DNA from: Kocuria sp.
GTDB lineage: Bacteria; Actinomycetota; Actinomycetes; Actinomycetales; Micrococcaceae
DNA: 64,000 nucleotides
NCBI GenBank assembly: GCA_030524035.1
Contig: JAUNHG010000001.1
Coordinates: forward strand, 403,250 to 467,249
Direction of reading: 5' to 3'
Part shown: piece after piece, positions 51,997 to 61,152 of the stretch
Layout: each line of letters opens with the position of its first letter
Position numbering within the stretch: the first letter of the stretch is position 1
Notes under the pieces: generated by a model
Seen by the model: the letters and a program-made list of their open reading frames with translations, nothing else
The model's database searches: none
Told to the model about the DNA's origin: nothing
Position numbers and translations under genes: made by a program

Positions 51997-53312
51997 CTTC
52001 GTTGCTTGCCCAGGGCCGCCAATCGCCCTGGGTTTTAGCTGTTTTTGCCCTCTATCTGGGTACAGGACTGGCGGGGTCGTCGTGGCTGACCAGAATTCCC
52101 ACCATCGCGCAGTCGTTGGACCTAGGCCCCGCTGCGTTAGGTGCTCTGCTACTGACCCAAACCGCAGCGGCCTTTGGGTCCGTGTCGTTTTCTGGAGTAA
52201 TTGTCTTACGTCTGGGAGTCAGGCGTACTGTTGCGGTGTGCTCCATCATGGTGGCGGCTGGTCTGGTGCTGCTAGGAGTGGGAGTGAGCGTGTGGGTTTC
52301 CCTGCCAGTTGTTGTGGGGGGAATGCTGTTATGTGGTCTTGGATCCGCCACCTGGAATGTAGCGTCCAATGTGGAAGGCACAGCGCTGGAGCAGAGTCTG
52401 GGGCGTTCCATCATGCCGATGATGCACGGTTTCTTTTCGGTTGGCACGGTTCTGGGGGCCGTGGTGGGTGCCATAGCTGCGGCATCATCGGTTTCTTTGG
52501 CCTGGCACCTAGGGGTTGTGTCGATGGTCATTGTGCTAGCCATGGCGCTCGCCCTGCCGCGTTTGCAGGGGGGAACCAGCGGTGATGCGGGCAATGCGCG
52601 ATCTGTGGAGCCACACCCCGTCAGTTCCCAGATGCCAGTGATCACCGGCACGTTACCGGCGGTCAATAACCCTGGACCTGCCGGTGGTACGGATGGTACG
52701 CCGGTCAGGTCGCCCGGTGGTGTGCTTGCCGCGTGGAAGCGGCCAAGAACTTTGTTGGTGGGGTTGTTCGTGTTGGGTATGGCCCTGACCGAAGGCGCTG
52801 CTAACGACTGGGTTGCTTTGGCGCTGACGGATGGATACGGCGCATCAGCTGCGGTTGGGGCTTTGGGCTACGGCATTTTTGTGGCGGCTATGACCACGGG
52901 CCGCATGAGCGGTACGTGGTTGATTGATCGCTATGGCCGAATCACGGTGTTGCGTGCGGCGTGCGTGTTGGCGCTGGTAGGTTTGGCGGTTTTTGTGTTC
53001 TCTCCCTCCACCACCGTGGGGTTGTGTGCTTTGTTGCTGTGGGGGCTGGGAGCTTCCCTGGGATTTCCTGTGGGGATGTCTGCCGCCGCTGACGATTCTG
53101 CTCAAGCTGCAGCCAATGTTTCTGTGGTTTCCACCATTGGCTACGCTGCCTTTTTGGGCGGGCCACCTCTATTGGGCCTGGTGGGTGAGGTTATCGGGGT
53201 TCGTGAAGCACTGGGGCTAGTCATGTTCTTTGTGGCGTTGTCTTTCGCGCTGATTCCCTGGCTGCGCCCACCGGGCGCTACGGCGGCTTCCGACACTTCT
53301 CACGCTGGTTAG
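51993..53312 (+). CDS. MFS transporter
   Basis: Twelve-helix major facilitator of 439 residues. The inner loop GVIVLRLGVRRTV corresponds to motif A between helices 2 and 3, and a second copy is GTWLIDRYGRITVLRA after the central cytoplasmic loop (about residues 195-245, polar). It resembles YbjJ/FucP-like families but the substrate is unknown. Start overlaps the hadB stop (ATGA), so it is co-translated with fatty-acid dehydratase genes. Confidence 0.87.
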   Translation: MTSLLAQGRQSPWVLAVFALYLGTGLAGSSWLTRIPTIAQSLDLGPAALGALLLTQTAAAFGSVSFSGVIVLRLGVRRTVAVCSIMVAAGLVLLGVGVSVWVSLPVVVGGMLLCGLGSATWNVASNVEGTALEQSLGRSIMPMMHGFFSVGTVLGAVVGAIAAASSVSLAWHLGVVSMVIVLAMALALPRLQGGTSGDAGNARSVEPHPVSSQMPVITGTLPAVNNPGPAGGTDGTPVRSPGGVLAAWKRPRTLLVGLFVLGMALTEGAANDWVALALTDGYGASAAVGALGYGIFVAAMTTGRMSGTWLIDRYGRITVLRAACVLALVGLAVFVFSPSTTVGLCALLLWGLGASLGFPVGMSAAADDSAQAAANVSVVSTIGYAAFLGGPPLLGLVGEVIGVREALGLVMFFVALSFALIPWLRPPGATAASDTSHAG

Positions 53313-53322
53313 GATGGCGGGC

Positions 53323-54450
53323 ATGAACGCCACAGCACCCGTCACCCTGGCCGACCTCACCACGACTGCCGTGGGGGGACCGGCTGCTGGTTATGTGCGT
53401 GCCGATACCGACGACCACATTGTGGACGCCGTGAGGGAAGCGGACCAGGCTGGCACACCGGTATTGATTGTGGGCGGCGGATCGAATCTGTTGGTCGGCG
53501 ATGCTGGTTTCCACGGCACCGTGGTGCATATTGCTACCCGTGGCATCACCGTGGACCACAGCTCCGATTGTGCGGGAACGTTAGTGACCGTGGCCGCCGG
53601 GCACTCTTGGGATGACGTCGTGGCGTGGGCTGTGGAACACGACTGCGTGGGGGTGGAAGCCCTGTCTGGGATTCCAGGAACCACAGGAGCCACACCGGTG
53701 CAGAACGTGGGTGCCTACGGGCAGGAAGTGTCCCAGACCATCGCGCGGGTGTGGGTGTATGACCGGCAGAAACAGCGGCGTCGCTCGTTCGCTTTTGCGG
53801 AACTGGAATTTGGGTATCGGGATTCTGTGCTCAAGCGCGCCACGGTGGATGGTTCACCCCGGTATGTGGTGCTGGGCGTACAGTTTCAGTTCACTCAGGG
53901 ACAATTATCGAAGCCCATAAAGTACGGGCAGTTGGCCCAACACCTAGGGGTGGAACTTAACCAGCGGGCACCCATGACTACTGTGCGTGAAGCGGTGTTA
54001 GAACTGCGAGCCACCAAAGGCATGGTGTTAGATAGCTCGGACCGGGACACCTTCAGCACAGGCTCTTTTTTCACTAACCCCATCGTGGAAACTGCCGAGG
54101 CGCAGCGTGTGGTCCCGGACGATGCCCCTCGCTTTCCGGTGGTTGATGCCGCCGGTGAGCTCGTTGAAGGGCGGGTCAAATTGTCCGCCGCATGGTTGAT
54201 TGACAACGCCGGGTTCGGCAAAGGGTTTGGGCTGGAAGGCACAGTGAACCAGAAAATGTCGCTCAACGGAGCGGAGATTTCCGGGGGACGGTCGTCCCTG
54301 TCCACTAAGCACACCCTGGCGTTGACTAACCGTGGCAACGCCACAGCCAGTGATATGGCTGCATTGGCCCGCACGGTTCGTGACGGAGTGCGGGAAGTTT
54401 TTGGGGTGGACCTGGTACCAGAGCCTGTCATGGTAGGGATGGATCTGTGA
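53323..54450 (+). CDS. murB: UDP-N-acetylenolpyruvoylglucosamine reductase MurB
   Basis: FAD enzyme of 375 residues making UDP-MurNAc for peptidoglycan. FAD-site motifs are LIVGGGSNLLVGDAGFHG and GIPGTTGATPVQNVGAYGQEV; the catalytic Ser is in STGSFFTNPIV, and SAAWLIDNAGFGKG and STKHTLALTN follow. ATG 53323 is preferred (AGGA about 9 nt upstream); ATG 53314 is too near the AGG. The stop overlaps the next gene (GTGA). Confidence 0.95.
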   Translation: MNATAPVTLADLTTTAVGGPAAGYVRADTDDHIVDAVREADQAGTPVLIVGGGSNLLVGDAGFHGTVVHIATRGITVDHSSDCAGTLVTVAAGHSWDDVVAWAVEHDCVGVEALSGIPGTTGATPVQNVGAYGQEVSQTIARVWVYDRQKQRRRSFAFAELEFGYRDSVLKRATVDGSPRYVVLGVQFQFTQGQLSKPIKYGQLAQHLGVELNQRAPMTTVREAVLELRATKGMVLDSSDRDTFSTGSFFTNPIVETAEAQRVVPDDAPRFPVVDAAGELVEGRVKLSAAWLIDNAGFGKGFGLEGTVNQKMSLNGAEISGGRSSLSTKHTLALTNRGNATASDMAALARTVRDGVREVFGVDLVPEPVMVGMDL

Positions 54451-54929
54451 ATCATCGGGGCCGGGCAGCTCCCGACCCAGCAGAGTCGGGTTTAGCCTAC
54501 GAACTTCGGCGAGGGCGGGACCGTGCTCACCCCATCCGACAACGTATTGAGCGCTACCAGCAGTGGTCTCACCAGGGCAGCACGCTGCGCCGCGTGATGG
54601 TGCGGGGGACCGTGGCTGTGCTCGGTTTTGTCCTGTTTGTGGCAGGTGTTGCCATGTTGGTGTTACCCGGTCCTGGGTGGGTCTTTATTTTCTTAGGCAT
54701 CGGTGTCTGGTCCATGGAGTTCGAGTGGGCGCACCGACTCAACCAATGGGCTTTTACAAAACTCAGCGTGTGGTGGGCTAAATGGCAGGCCACGCCGCTT
54801 ATGCAGTGGTGGGCGTGGTGCATTTCCGGGGCTAGGCAACGCACGATCGAGAACGCGCAGGGGGCTGACCGGCAGGCACAAGGCCATACGGTACGGTTTT
54901 CTGCGCGTAACTGCGCGCCGGGGCACTGA
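54447..54929 (+). CDS. TIGR02611/PGPGW family membrane protein
   Basis: 160-residue protein with a basic N-terminus, two close membrane helices (AVLGFVLFVAGVAMLVLPGPGWVFIFLGIGVW) and a basic C-terminus. The LVLPGPGW turn defines the family; function unknown. GTG overlaps the murB stop by 4 nt. Confidence 0.85.
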   Translation: MNHRGRAAPDPAESGLAYELRRGRDRAHPIRQRIERYQQWSHQGSTLRRVMVRGTVAVLGFVLFVAGVAMLVLPGPGWVFIFLGIGVWSMEFEWAHRLNQWAFTKLSVWWAKWQATPLMQWWAWCISGARQRTIENAQGADRQAQGHTVRFSARNCAPGH

Positions 54930-54934
54930 GGTTT

Positions 54935-54952
54935 GGTCACCTGCCGGTGATC
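54935..54952. terminator. small hairpin between convergent genes
   Basis: Stem GGTCACC / GGTGATC (one G-U pair) with TGCC loop, just after the TIGR02611 gene and touching the asd stop. No T-tract. Confidence 0.3.
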
Positions 54953-56096
54953 ACAGGGTTCCGACGGCGATTTTCAACATCCGCCGCAGGGGCTCCGCAG
55001 CCCCCCATAACAACTGGTCACCCACCGTGAAAGCTGATATGTATTCAGACCCCATGGCGAGCTTACGGATGCGGCCCACCGGGACGGTTAAGCTGCCAGA
55101 GGCAGCCACTGGGGTCAGCTCCGCCGCAGAGGCTTCTTTGGTGTTGGACACCACATGAGACCATTCGTTGTCAGCATCAAGGATGCTCTCAATTTCCGCC
55201 ACGGGGATGTCTTCGGTGAGTTTGATGGTCATCGCCTGAGCGTGTGAACGCATGGTGGCGATCCGTACGCATAAGCCGTCGATAGGAATGTGGTTCTCTA
55301 CGGTCCGACCCAGAATCTTATTGGTTTCATCCCCGGCTTTCTTTTCCTCACGGGACTGTCCATTGCCCATATCTGCGTCAATCCACGGAATTAACGACCC
55401 CGATAACGGCACACCAAACTGGCTGGTGTCCAGTTCACCGGAGCGTTGTTTTGCCAAGACAGCGCGGTCAATATCCAAAATGGCGGAGGCAGGATCAGCC
55501 AACTCATCGGCAACAACGCCGTGCAGAGCTCCGAATTGTTTCAGAACTTCGCGCATATGCCGGGCACCGCCGCCAGAAGCGGCCTGGTAAGTCATGGACG
55601 TGGCCCACTCCACTAGTCCCTGACGGAACAGCCCGCCCATGCCCATGAGCATGCAGGAAACCGTGCAGTTACCGCCAATAAAATCTTTGACTCCCGAATT
55701 CACCCCAGTGTCGATGACGTCGCGGTTGATGGGGTCCAACACGATGATGGAGTCGGAATGACCCCGCAGGGTGGATGCGGCGTCGATCCACAGGCCGTTC
55801 CACCCGCGGGACCGTAGTGCTCCATGGACGGTGGATGTGTAGTCCCCACCTTGGGCTGTCACGATGATCGGCAGGGTGGACAGAGCGTCCAGGTCATACG
55901 CATCGTGCAAGACGCCAGTGTCACCCAAGCCGTCGATTTCCGGGGCTTTGGCGCCCGGTGATGATGTGGTGAAAAATATAGGCTGGATGTCAGCAAAGTC
56001 GCCTTCTGAGCGCATGCGGTCCATCAAGACAGACCCGACCATGCCACGCCAGCCAATTAGGCCTACTGTGGGTGCGGAATTGGCGCTGGAGATCAT
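54951..56096 (-). CDS. asd: aspartate-semialdehyde dehydrogenase, enterobacterial type
   Basis: NADPH enzyme of 381 residues reducing aspartyl phosphate, leading to lysine/DAP, threonine and methionine. It matches E. coli-type Asd across its length: [18 protein letters not shown] at the start, [18 protein letters not shown], the active-site Cys in [31 protein letters not shown], and [19 protein letters not shown] near the end. Most actinobacteria are known for the shorter Gram-positive type, so transfer is possible. No lysC is nearby. Confidence 0.95.
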   Translation of the reverse strand: MISSANSAPTVGLIGWRGMVGSVLMDRMRSEGDFADIQPIFFTTSSPGAKAPEIDGLGDTGVLHDAYDLDALSTLPIIVTAQGGDYTSTVHGALRSRGWNGLWIDAASTLRGHSDSIIVLDPINRDVIDTGVNSGVKDFIGGNCTVSCMLMGMGGLFRQGLVEWATSMTYQAASGGGARHMREVLKQFGALHGVVADELADPASAILDIDRAVLAKQRSGELDTSQFGVPLSGSLIPWIDADMGNGQSREEKKAGDETNKILGRTVENHIPIDGLCVRIATMRSHAQAMTIKLTEDIPVAEIESILDADNEWSHVVSNTKEASAAELTPVAASGSLTVPVGRIRKLAMGSEYISAFTVGDQLLWGAAEPLRRMLKIAVGTL

Positions 56097-56117
56097 ACGT
56101 TGAGTCTACGCTGGGAA

Positions 56118-56639
56118 TCAGACTGATCGATCCCAAATCTGGACCCGCCACGGCACTCCATGGCGTGATACTCCCCGATCCTGCTCACTGGTGAGATGCC
56201 ATCGATCATCCAGTTGAGGTGCGTGGGCGTCGCCGTTCACCTCAAGGTCCAGCACAGAAATCACACAACGCATCACGGGCAAGTAGGGGTGAGCCAGGGC
56301 ATTGGCGTATACCTGACTGCCACCGATCACCCAGATTTGTGGTGCCTGTGCGGCATCTACAGCATGTTCATAGGAATCCGTGACAACAACGTTGTCATCA
56401 GGCCTAATCGCTTCAGGGCGTGAAGTGATCACGATGTTTTTACGTTGCGGTAATGGGCGGTACTGAGGGGGGAAAGATTCCCACGTGCGCCGTCCCATGA
56501 TCACGGGATGCCCCAGGGTGGTGGCCTTAAAGTGCGCAAAATCTTCTGGAACATGCCACGGTATAGCGCCGGCATTCCCGATGACGCCGTCACGGGTTTG
56601 CGCCCAAATAGCCGCGAGCATAGGCCGGGACGGATTCAT
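56118..56639 (-). CDS. folA: dihydrofolate reductase
   Basis: 173-residue NADPH enzyme regenerating tetrahydrofolate. Motifs are [23 protein letters not shown] (catalytic Asp), [13 protein letters not shown] and [17 protein letters not shown] overlaps the thyA stop by 4 nt, the usual thyA-folA pairing in which DHFR recycles the dihydrofolate made by ThyA. Confidence 0.96.
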   Translation of the reverse strand: MNPSRPMLAAIWAQTRDGVIGNAGAIPWHVPEDFAHFKATTLGHPVIMGRRTWESFPPQYRPLPQRKNIVITSRPEAIRPDDNVVVTDSYEHAVDAAQAPQIWVIGGSQVYANALAHPYLPVMRCVISVLDLEVNGDAHAPQLDDRWHLTSEQDRGVSRHGVPWRVQIWDRSV

Positions 56640-57460
56640 AGCGCCACTGGCGCTTTAATGCCGGGGTGGTGTTCGTAGCCCACCAGTTCGATGTCTTCCA
56701 GACGGTAGTCGAAGATTGAATCTGGGCGACGTCGTAGCCGCACCTGCGGATACGGGAACGGTTCACGGGCCAGCTGCTGGGCCACCTGGTCCTGGTGGTT
56801 GTCGTACACATGAACATCCCCGCCAGTCCACACAAACTCACCCGGTAACAGGTCTGTTTGTTGAGCCACCATGAGCGTCAACAGGGCATACGAAGCGATG
56901 TTAAATGGAACCCCCAGAAACATATCCGCCGAACGCTGGTATAGCTGACACGACAGTTTGGAGGGAGCGCCTTCTTGTGGTTGCACCCAGAACTGGAACA
57001 TGGTGTGGCAAGGAGGAAGCGCCATGCGGTCCACCTCCGCAGGGTTCCAGGCGGTCACAATGTGTCGGCGAGAATCCGGGTCTGTGCGGATACGTTCGAT
57101 CACCTGGGCGATTTGGTCAATGGTCTCGCCATCCGGTGTGGGCCAAGAACGCCATTGAACACCGTAGACCGGTCCCAGTTCGCCGTTCTCATCTGCCCAT
57201 TCATCCCAGATACTCACGCCGTTGTCGTGCAGCCAGCGGACGTTGGAAGAGCCTTGGAGGAACCACAGTAGTTCCACAGCCACAGATTTAAAGTGCACAC
57301 GTTTGGTGGTGAGAAGGGGAAAAGACTCTGCGAGGTTGTACCGGAGCTGGCGGCCAAATACCGACCGTGTTCCAGTGCCGGTGCGATCCGATTTGGGTGT
57401 GCCGGTGCTGGCTACTTCACGCAGTAAGTCTTCATAGGGGGTGGGGATGGTGGGGGTCAC
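56636..57460 (-). CDS. thyA: thymidylate synthase
   Basis: Folate-dependent dUMP methylase of 274 residues. Motifs: [12 protein letters not shown], the catalytic Cys in [32 protein letters not shown] and [12 protein letters not shown] 57460 is chosen because AAGGA stands 6 nt upstream and the length fits; the frame extends to TTG 57508, which would overlap the Nudix gene. Coupled to folA. Confidence 0.96.
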   Translation of the reverse strand: MTPTIPTPYEDLLREVASTGTPKSDRTGTGTRSVFGRQLRYNLAESFPLLTTKRVHFKSVAVELLWFLQGSSNVRWLHDNGVSIWDEWADENGELGPVYGVQWRSWPTPDGETIDQIAQVIERIRTDPDSRRHIVTAWNPAEVDRMALPPCHTMFQFWVQPQEGAPSKLSCQLYQRSADMFLGVPFNIASYALLTLMVAQQTDLLPGEFVWTGGDVHVYDNHQDQVAQQLAREPFPYPQVRLRRRPDSIFDYRLEDIELVGYEHHPGIKAPVAL

Positions 57461-57497
57461 GTTAATCCTTGGGCGGTGAAGTGAGTTGTTGGGGGAG

Positions 57498-58469
57498 TCA
57501 TGCGTCAATGGGTTTGACGATTTCCACGGATACCGGTGTTCGGCGGTGTCGTCGGGAAATTTGCAGCACGATCATTTCCCCGGGCGCCAGGTAAGGGTCG
57601 TCCTGGGGCAGCAAGGCACGTAGGTCTGCGGACAGGTGGCCGCTGATGACTTTTAATGCCGTGGGCAGGACAGGCCGGTGAGTGCACAACACTGCTGCTT
57701 TGTCCTTGTCAAAAAGGGTTTCGACAACGGCAGCTGTTTTCCGTGGATTGCGTTTATGGGCATCTTCCGTTAACGCAGGACGTTCTTTGACTTTCAGCCC
57801 TGCGTTTTTGGCGTAGGGAGTCACGGTGGATAAACAACGTAACCAGGGGGAAGACACTACACGTTCTGGTGACCACACTTGGAGCAGCCTGGTGACGGCC
57901 AAAGCCTGCCGTTTGCCGGTAGCCGCTAGGGGACGGTCCCCTTCGGCTCGTGACCATGACGAACGCGGTTTGGCCTTGGCATGGCGGACCAAGAGCACAG
58001 GGCGGACTTTTAAGTTGCCTGCGGTATGCAGCGCTACCAACTCTTGTAACGGCACTAGATCACTGGCGTTACTCAATAACTGTCTGGCCTGATCGGGGGA
58101 GACCCATGCCAGCTTGTCAACCTCTTTGCAATCGGCACGTCCTGTGGCGGAGGCCGGTAGTTCAGCGCTCCAGTAATACACGTGTTTAAGTCTGGATTTG
58201 ACCTGGTAAGACACTGCGGGTAGCGGTACCCCCAAACGGACCGTGAGTCCCACTTCCTCCAGTACTTCCCGGCGGGCAGTTTCCGGCAAAGTTTCATCAT
58301 CGTCCACTTTGCCCTTGGGCCAGGACCAATCGTCGTACTGGGGCCGGTGAATCACCAAAACCTCAATGCCGCCGTCGGCGGCTGGGCGCCAGCAGAGGCA
58401 ACCTGCTGCGCGAACCTGGGGAGAGGAATCAGGAACCCGCGCGGACGTGCGATAAGCAGATTTAGGCAT
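57498..58469 (-). CDS. mutT1: MutT1-like Nudix hydrolase with histidine phosphatase domain
   Basis: 323-residue two-domain sanitising enzyme. The Nudix box is complete: [23 protein letters not shown] (about residues 53-75). The second half is a SixA-like phosphatase with [14 protein letters not shown] (about residue 160) and [10 protein letters not shown]. This matches mycobacterial MutT1, which hydrolyses 8-oxo-GTP and diadenosine polyphosphates. AAGG precedes ATG 58469. It lies directly upstream of thyA on the same strand. Confidence 0.9.
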   Translation of the reverse strand: MPKSAYRTSARVPDSSPQVRAAGCLCWRPAADGGIEVLVIHRPQYDDWSWPKGKVDDDETLPETARREVLEEVGLTVRLGVPLPAVSYQVKSRLKHVYYWSAELPASATGRADCKEVDKLAWVSPDQARQLLSNASDLVPLQELVALHTAGNLKVRPVLLVRHAKAKPRSSWSRAEGDRPLAATGKRQALAVTRLLQVWSPERVVSSPWLRCLSTVTPYAKNAGLKVKERPALTEDAHKRNPRKTAAVVETLFDKDKAAVLCTHRPVLPTALKVISGHLSADLRALLPQDDPYLAPGEMIVLQISRRHRRTPVSVEIVKPIDA

Positions 58470-58561
58470 GAGGACGCCTTTTTCCCCTTCTGATCCGGGC
58501 TACACGCGGCCAGTCATAAAGACAACAAGCCAGGACATGGTACCCCGAGTGTGGCACTGGT

Positions 58562-59524
58562 TTAATCGCGATGAAACATGACATCAACGTGCCACGGGGT
58601 AAAGCCTAAAGAACGGTACAAAGCGAATGCGGCGCTGTTATCCGCATCCACGTACAACAGCGCTTCCGTCAGGTCACGAGCAGCTAAGTGATGCAGGCCT
58701 GCCACGGTGAGTGCTTTGCCCAAGCCACGCCCCTGGTGTTCAGGGGCAACCCCCACGACGTGGACTTCTCCGCGTGCGGGATCATGGTCGGTGGCTGGAT
58801 GCACTTTGGTCCAATGGAACCCCACGATGGTGTCGGGATCATCCACGGGATGAGCAATCAGGAAGCCTTGCGGATCAAACCAGTCTTCGGTCTGCCGTTC
58901 TTGTAGGTCGGTCAGGCTCATCCGGCCCTGTTCTGGGTGATTGGCGAATGCTGCGGCGTTGACCTCTAACCACGCTGATTCGTCCCGCCCTATGGCAAAG
59001 GGGCGCAGCGCTAGATCTTCTGGTAACGCTGCCACAAGCTCCTGCCGTACACCGGTTAGTGGGCGCAACAGGCGGTGTAACTCACGCACCGGTGTGAACC
59101 CTAGGTGTTGAGCTATTGCTCGTGCGGCTGGGTGATCACCGTGCGCCCAGGCGTCCAACGGCGTGTTGTGCGCTTCTGTAGCGCGTACAGCCTGGGTGAT
59201 CAGGGCACGCCCTGCGCCGTGGCCCCGGTGTTGCGGTGCAAGTGCCGCTTCAAGGACGGCGTGGGGTGGATCATCCCTGGATTCTTCGGAGGCGGGGGAG
59301 TGCACTACCACGGCGGCGCCCACAATTTCCTGTGTTGCTCTCACCCGCACACCAGTGATTGTCACCGTGTCGGGCGCTGAGCGCAGCTGCACCAAAGTTT
59401 GGTCAGAAAATGGGGGGTCGCCGTCATGGTCGGCGCAGGCCTTGCCGAGTGTGCTCACATTGTGGGTGGTCTGCGCGTCAAGGGTCAGAGGGCCTATCTC
59501 AAGGGGTGTGATCCGCTGATTCAT
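58562..59524 (-). CDS. mshD: mycothiol synthase MshD
   Basis: Tandem-GNAT acetyltransferase of 320 residues for the last step of mycothiol synthesis. The degenerate N-terminal GNAT has LAPQHRGHGAGRALI; the C-terminal active one has HVVGVAPEHQGRGLGKALTVAGLHHL and ends LYVDADNSAAFALYRSLGFTPWHVDVMFHRD, typical of MshD. It is next to a GlnR-type regulator, as in mycobacteria. Marks the organism as a mycothiol producer. Confidence 0.93.
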   Translation of the reverse strand: MNQRITPLEIGPLTLDAQTTHNVSTLGKACADHDGDPPFSDQTLVQLRSAPDTVTITGVRVRATQEIVGAAVVVHSPASEESRDDPPHAVLEAALAPQHRGHGAGRALITQAVRATEAHNTPLDAWAHGDHPAARAIAQHLGFTPVRELHRLLRPLTGVRQELVAALPEDLALRPFAIGRDESAWLEVNAAAFANHPEQGRMSLTDLQERQTEDWFDPQGFLIAHPVDDPDTIVGFHWTKVHPATDHDPARGEVHVVGVAPEHQGRGLGKALTVAGLHHLAARDLTEALLYVDADNSAAFALYRSLGFTPWHVDVMFHRD

Positions 59525-59561
59525 GGTGGGCTACTTCCGCAGTAACAAGTCATACGAAGGG

Positions 59562-60263
59562 TTATTCGGTGTGGTGCTGCTCGGCTGAGCGGTCCGTGGA
59601 CAAGCTGTACCCCACGTTGCGCACCGTCGTGATCATGTGCTCATGATCGGCACCCAGTTTGGACCGTAACCGCCGGATGTGCACATCAACGGTTCTGGTG
59701 CCACCGAAATAGTCATATCCCCAGACTTCCGACAGCAGTTGTGGCCGGGTGAAGACCCGGCCCTGATGCTGGGCTAAGAATTTCAATAACTCAAATTCTT
59801 TGTAAGTCAGATTCAGGGCTTCTGTGCCCACGTGGGCTGAGTACGCAGCTTCATTAATGACCACCGCCCCTGCGTGAATCACAGTGTCGTCGGTGTACTG
59901 GGCGGAAGACACTGCGTGGGCCGTTGCCAGTCGAAATCGTGCGTCAACCTCGGTTGGGCTGGCGGTCTCCGCGATGATGTCGTCAACCATCCAAGTCGAT
60001 GCCACGACGGCCATACCGCCTTCAGTGAGAACCATCATCATGGGGACTTGTAGGTCGTGGGTGCGTAGCAATTGGGCGATATTGCGCGCTCGGATGAGGT
60101 CTTGGCGCCCGTCCACGATCACTATGTCTGCGGTCATGCCGTTGATCACGCCAGGCGCGACCCGGGTGGGTTGCACTGTTATGCGGTGATTGAGCAGGTC
60201 AAGAGCCGGAAGAACGGTGGAGGACGGCCCTGAGGAATCGGTGAGCATCAGGATTTCCAGCAA
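59562..60263 (-). CDS. glnR: GlnR-type orphan OmpR-family regulator
   Basis: Transcription factor of 233 residues with an atypical receiver (ILMLTDSSGPSSTVLPAL; DIVIVDGRQDL) and a winged helix (LNLTYKEFELLKFLAQHQGRVFTR; WGYDYFGGTRTVDVHIRRLRSKLG; HMITTVRNVGYSL). These match actinobacterial GlnR, the nitrogen regulator, better than phospho-regulated OmpR proteins; no kinase gene is adjacent. TTG 60263 is chosen (GGAG about 8 nt upstream; GlnR-like start LLEILMLT); ATG 60248 is an alternative. The open frame extends to 60371 without similarity. Confidence 0.85.
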   Translation of the reverse strand: MLEILMLTDSSGPSSTVLPALDLLNHRITVQPTRVAPGVINGMTADIVIVDGRQDLIRARNIAQLLRTHDLQVPMMMVLTEGGMAVVASTWMVDDIIAETASPTEVDARFRLATAHAVSSAQYTDDTVIHAGAVVINEAAYSAHVGTEALNLTYKEFELLKFLAQHQGRVFTRPQLLSEVWGYDYFGGTRTVDVHIRRLRSKLGADHEHMITTVRNVGYSLSTDRSAEQHHTE

Positions 60264-60429
60264 CGGCTCACTCCTGTCCTCACGGTCACATGAACGCTTC
60301 GTGTCTTCTGCCTCGTCTTCTTCTTCGAGTATATGAGCTTGTGTTTCGCCCAGATTGCGGTGGGGTTGCAACTACTGCCGCTATCGTTAAACGTGAACTG
60401 TCCCGTCTGCCTGACACAGGAACTACTGC

Positions 60430-61038
60430 ATGCGTTACCTCCAGATCATCGTCACGTCAGTGGTGGCGTTGGTTCTTGCCCTGGTGAGTGCGGTCATGGG
60501 TGGTTTGGCTCCGGTGGCGGTGGTGATCGCCATGAGCATTGTGATTGGCCTGGGTTGGTCCTTGGCCGTTGGAATTCCTGCGCGGTATCGCCATAACGTG
60601 ATCATCCTCAGCAGCGGCGTTTTGGCCGCCCTGTTGTCGTGGTGGTACCCCGAACAACGCTTGGTGTGGTTGCCGGCGATCGTTGGGGTCGCTTTGATCG
60701 CTACGTTCCTGGCTGAATTGCTCCGCGCTGAAGGTGCTACCTACCGTTTGGAATCCACCATTTCTTCTGTGGTGGCTGTTCTGGCTGTGGTTTCGAGCTC
60801 TGGATGGATTGCGCTATCGCAATCTGTGCATGGCAGTGACCATTCTCCGTTGTTGCCAGTGTTGTTTTCCGGGGCGGTGTGTTTTGCAGCGATTGGGGTG
60901 ATCGGCGCTCGGCTGATCGCCTCTGTCCCGCAGGAAGGACCTAAGCGGGGCATCGCGTCGCTAGCGGTTACTCCAGTGGCATTATTGGGTCCGGCCGTAT
61001 TGGTCACCTCACATATAGTCAGTGCCGTGGTAGCTTGA
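60430..61038 (+). CDS. multi-pass membrane protein of unknown function
   Basis: 202 residues with about six hydrophobic helices and short loops, beginning MRYLQIIVTSVVALVLALVS. No family recognised. CAGGAAC before ATG 60430 could be the ribosome binding site. The next gene, a 35-residue membrane peptide, starts 4 bp after its stop. Confidence 0.72.
   Translation: MRYLQIIVTSVVALVLALVSAVMGGLAPVAVVIAMSIVIGLGWSLAVGIPARYRHNVIILSSGVLAALLSWWYPEQRLVWLPAIVGVALIATFLAELLRAEGATYRLESTISSVVAVLAVVSSSGWIALSQSVHGSDHSPLLPVLFSGAVCFAAIGVIGARLIASVPQEGPKRGIASLAVTPVALLGPAVLVTSHIVSAVVA
61031..61036 (+). promoter_or_regulatory. candidate -10 box (TAGCTT) for the 35-aa gene
   Basis: TAGCTT lies 6 nt before ATG 61043, at the very end of the preceding gene. 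Leaderless spacing. Confidence 0.35.
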
Positions 61039-61042
61039 GCTC

Positions 61043-61150
61043 ATGCTTGCGCTTGAGATTTTTTTCCTTGTCCTGCTAGTTCTGGCTTCCTTGTGCATTG
61101 CTGGTGTGGCCTTTGTGGTGCTGAAGGGTTTGTATAAGGGGCAGAAGTAA
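61043..61150 (+). CDS. 35-residue single-helix membrane peptide
   Basis: Short open frame encoding MLALEIFFLVLLVLASLCIA followed by GVAFVVLKGLYKGQK: one membrane helix with a basic C-terminal end, inside-positive. Codon use and the TAGCTT-N6-ATG box support a real gene. The nitrobindin gene begins 2 bp after its stop, so they are probably co-transcribed. Function unknown. Confidence 0.65.
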   Translation: MLALEIFFLVLLVLASLCIAGVAFVVLKGLYKGQK

Positions 61151-61152
61151 CA

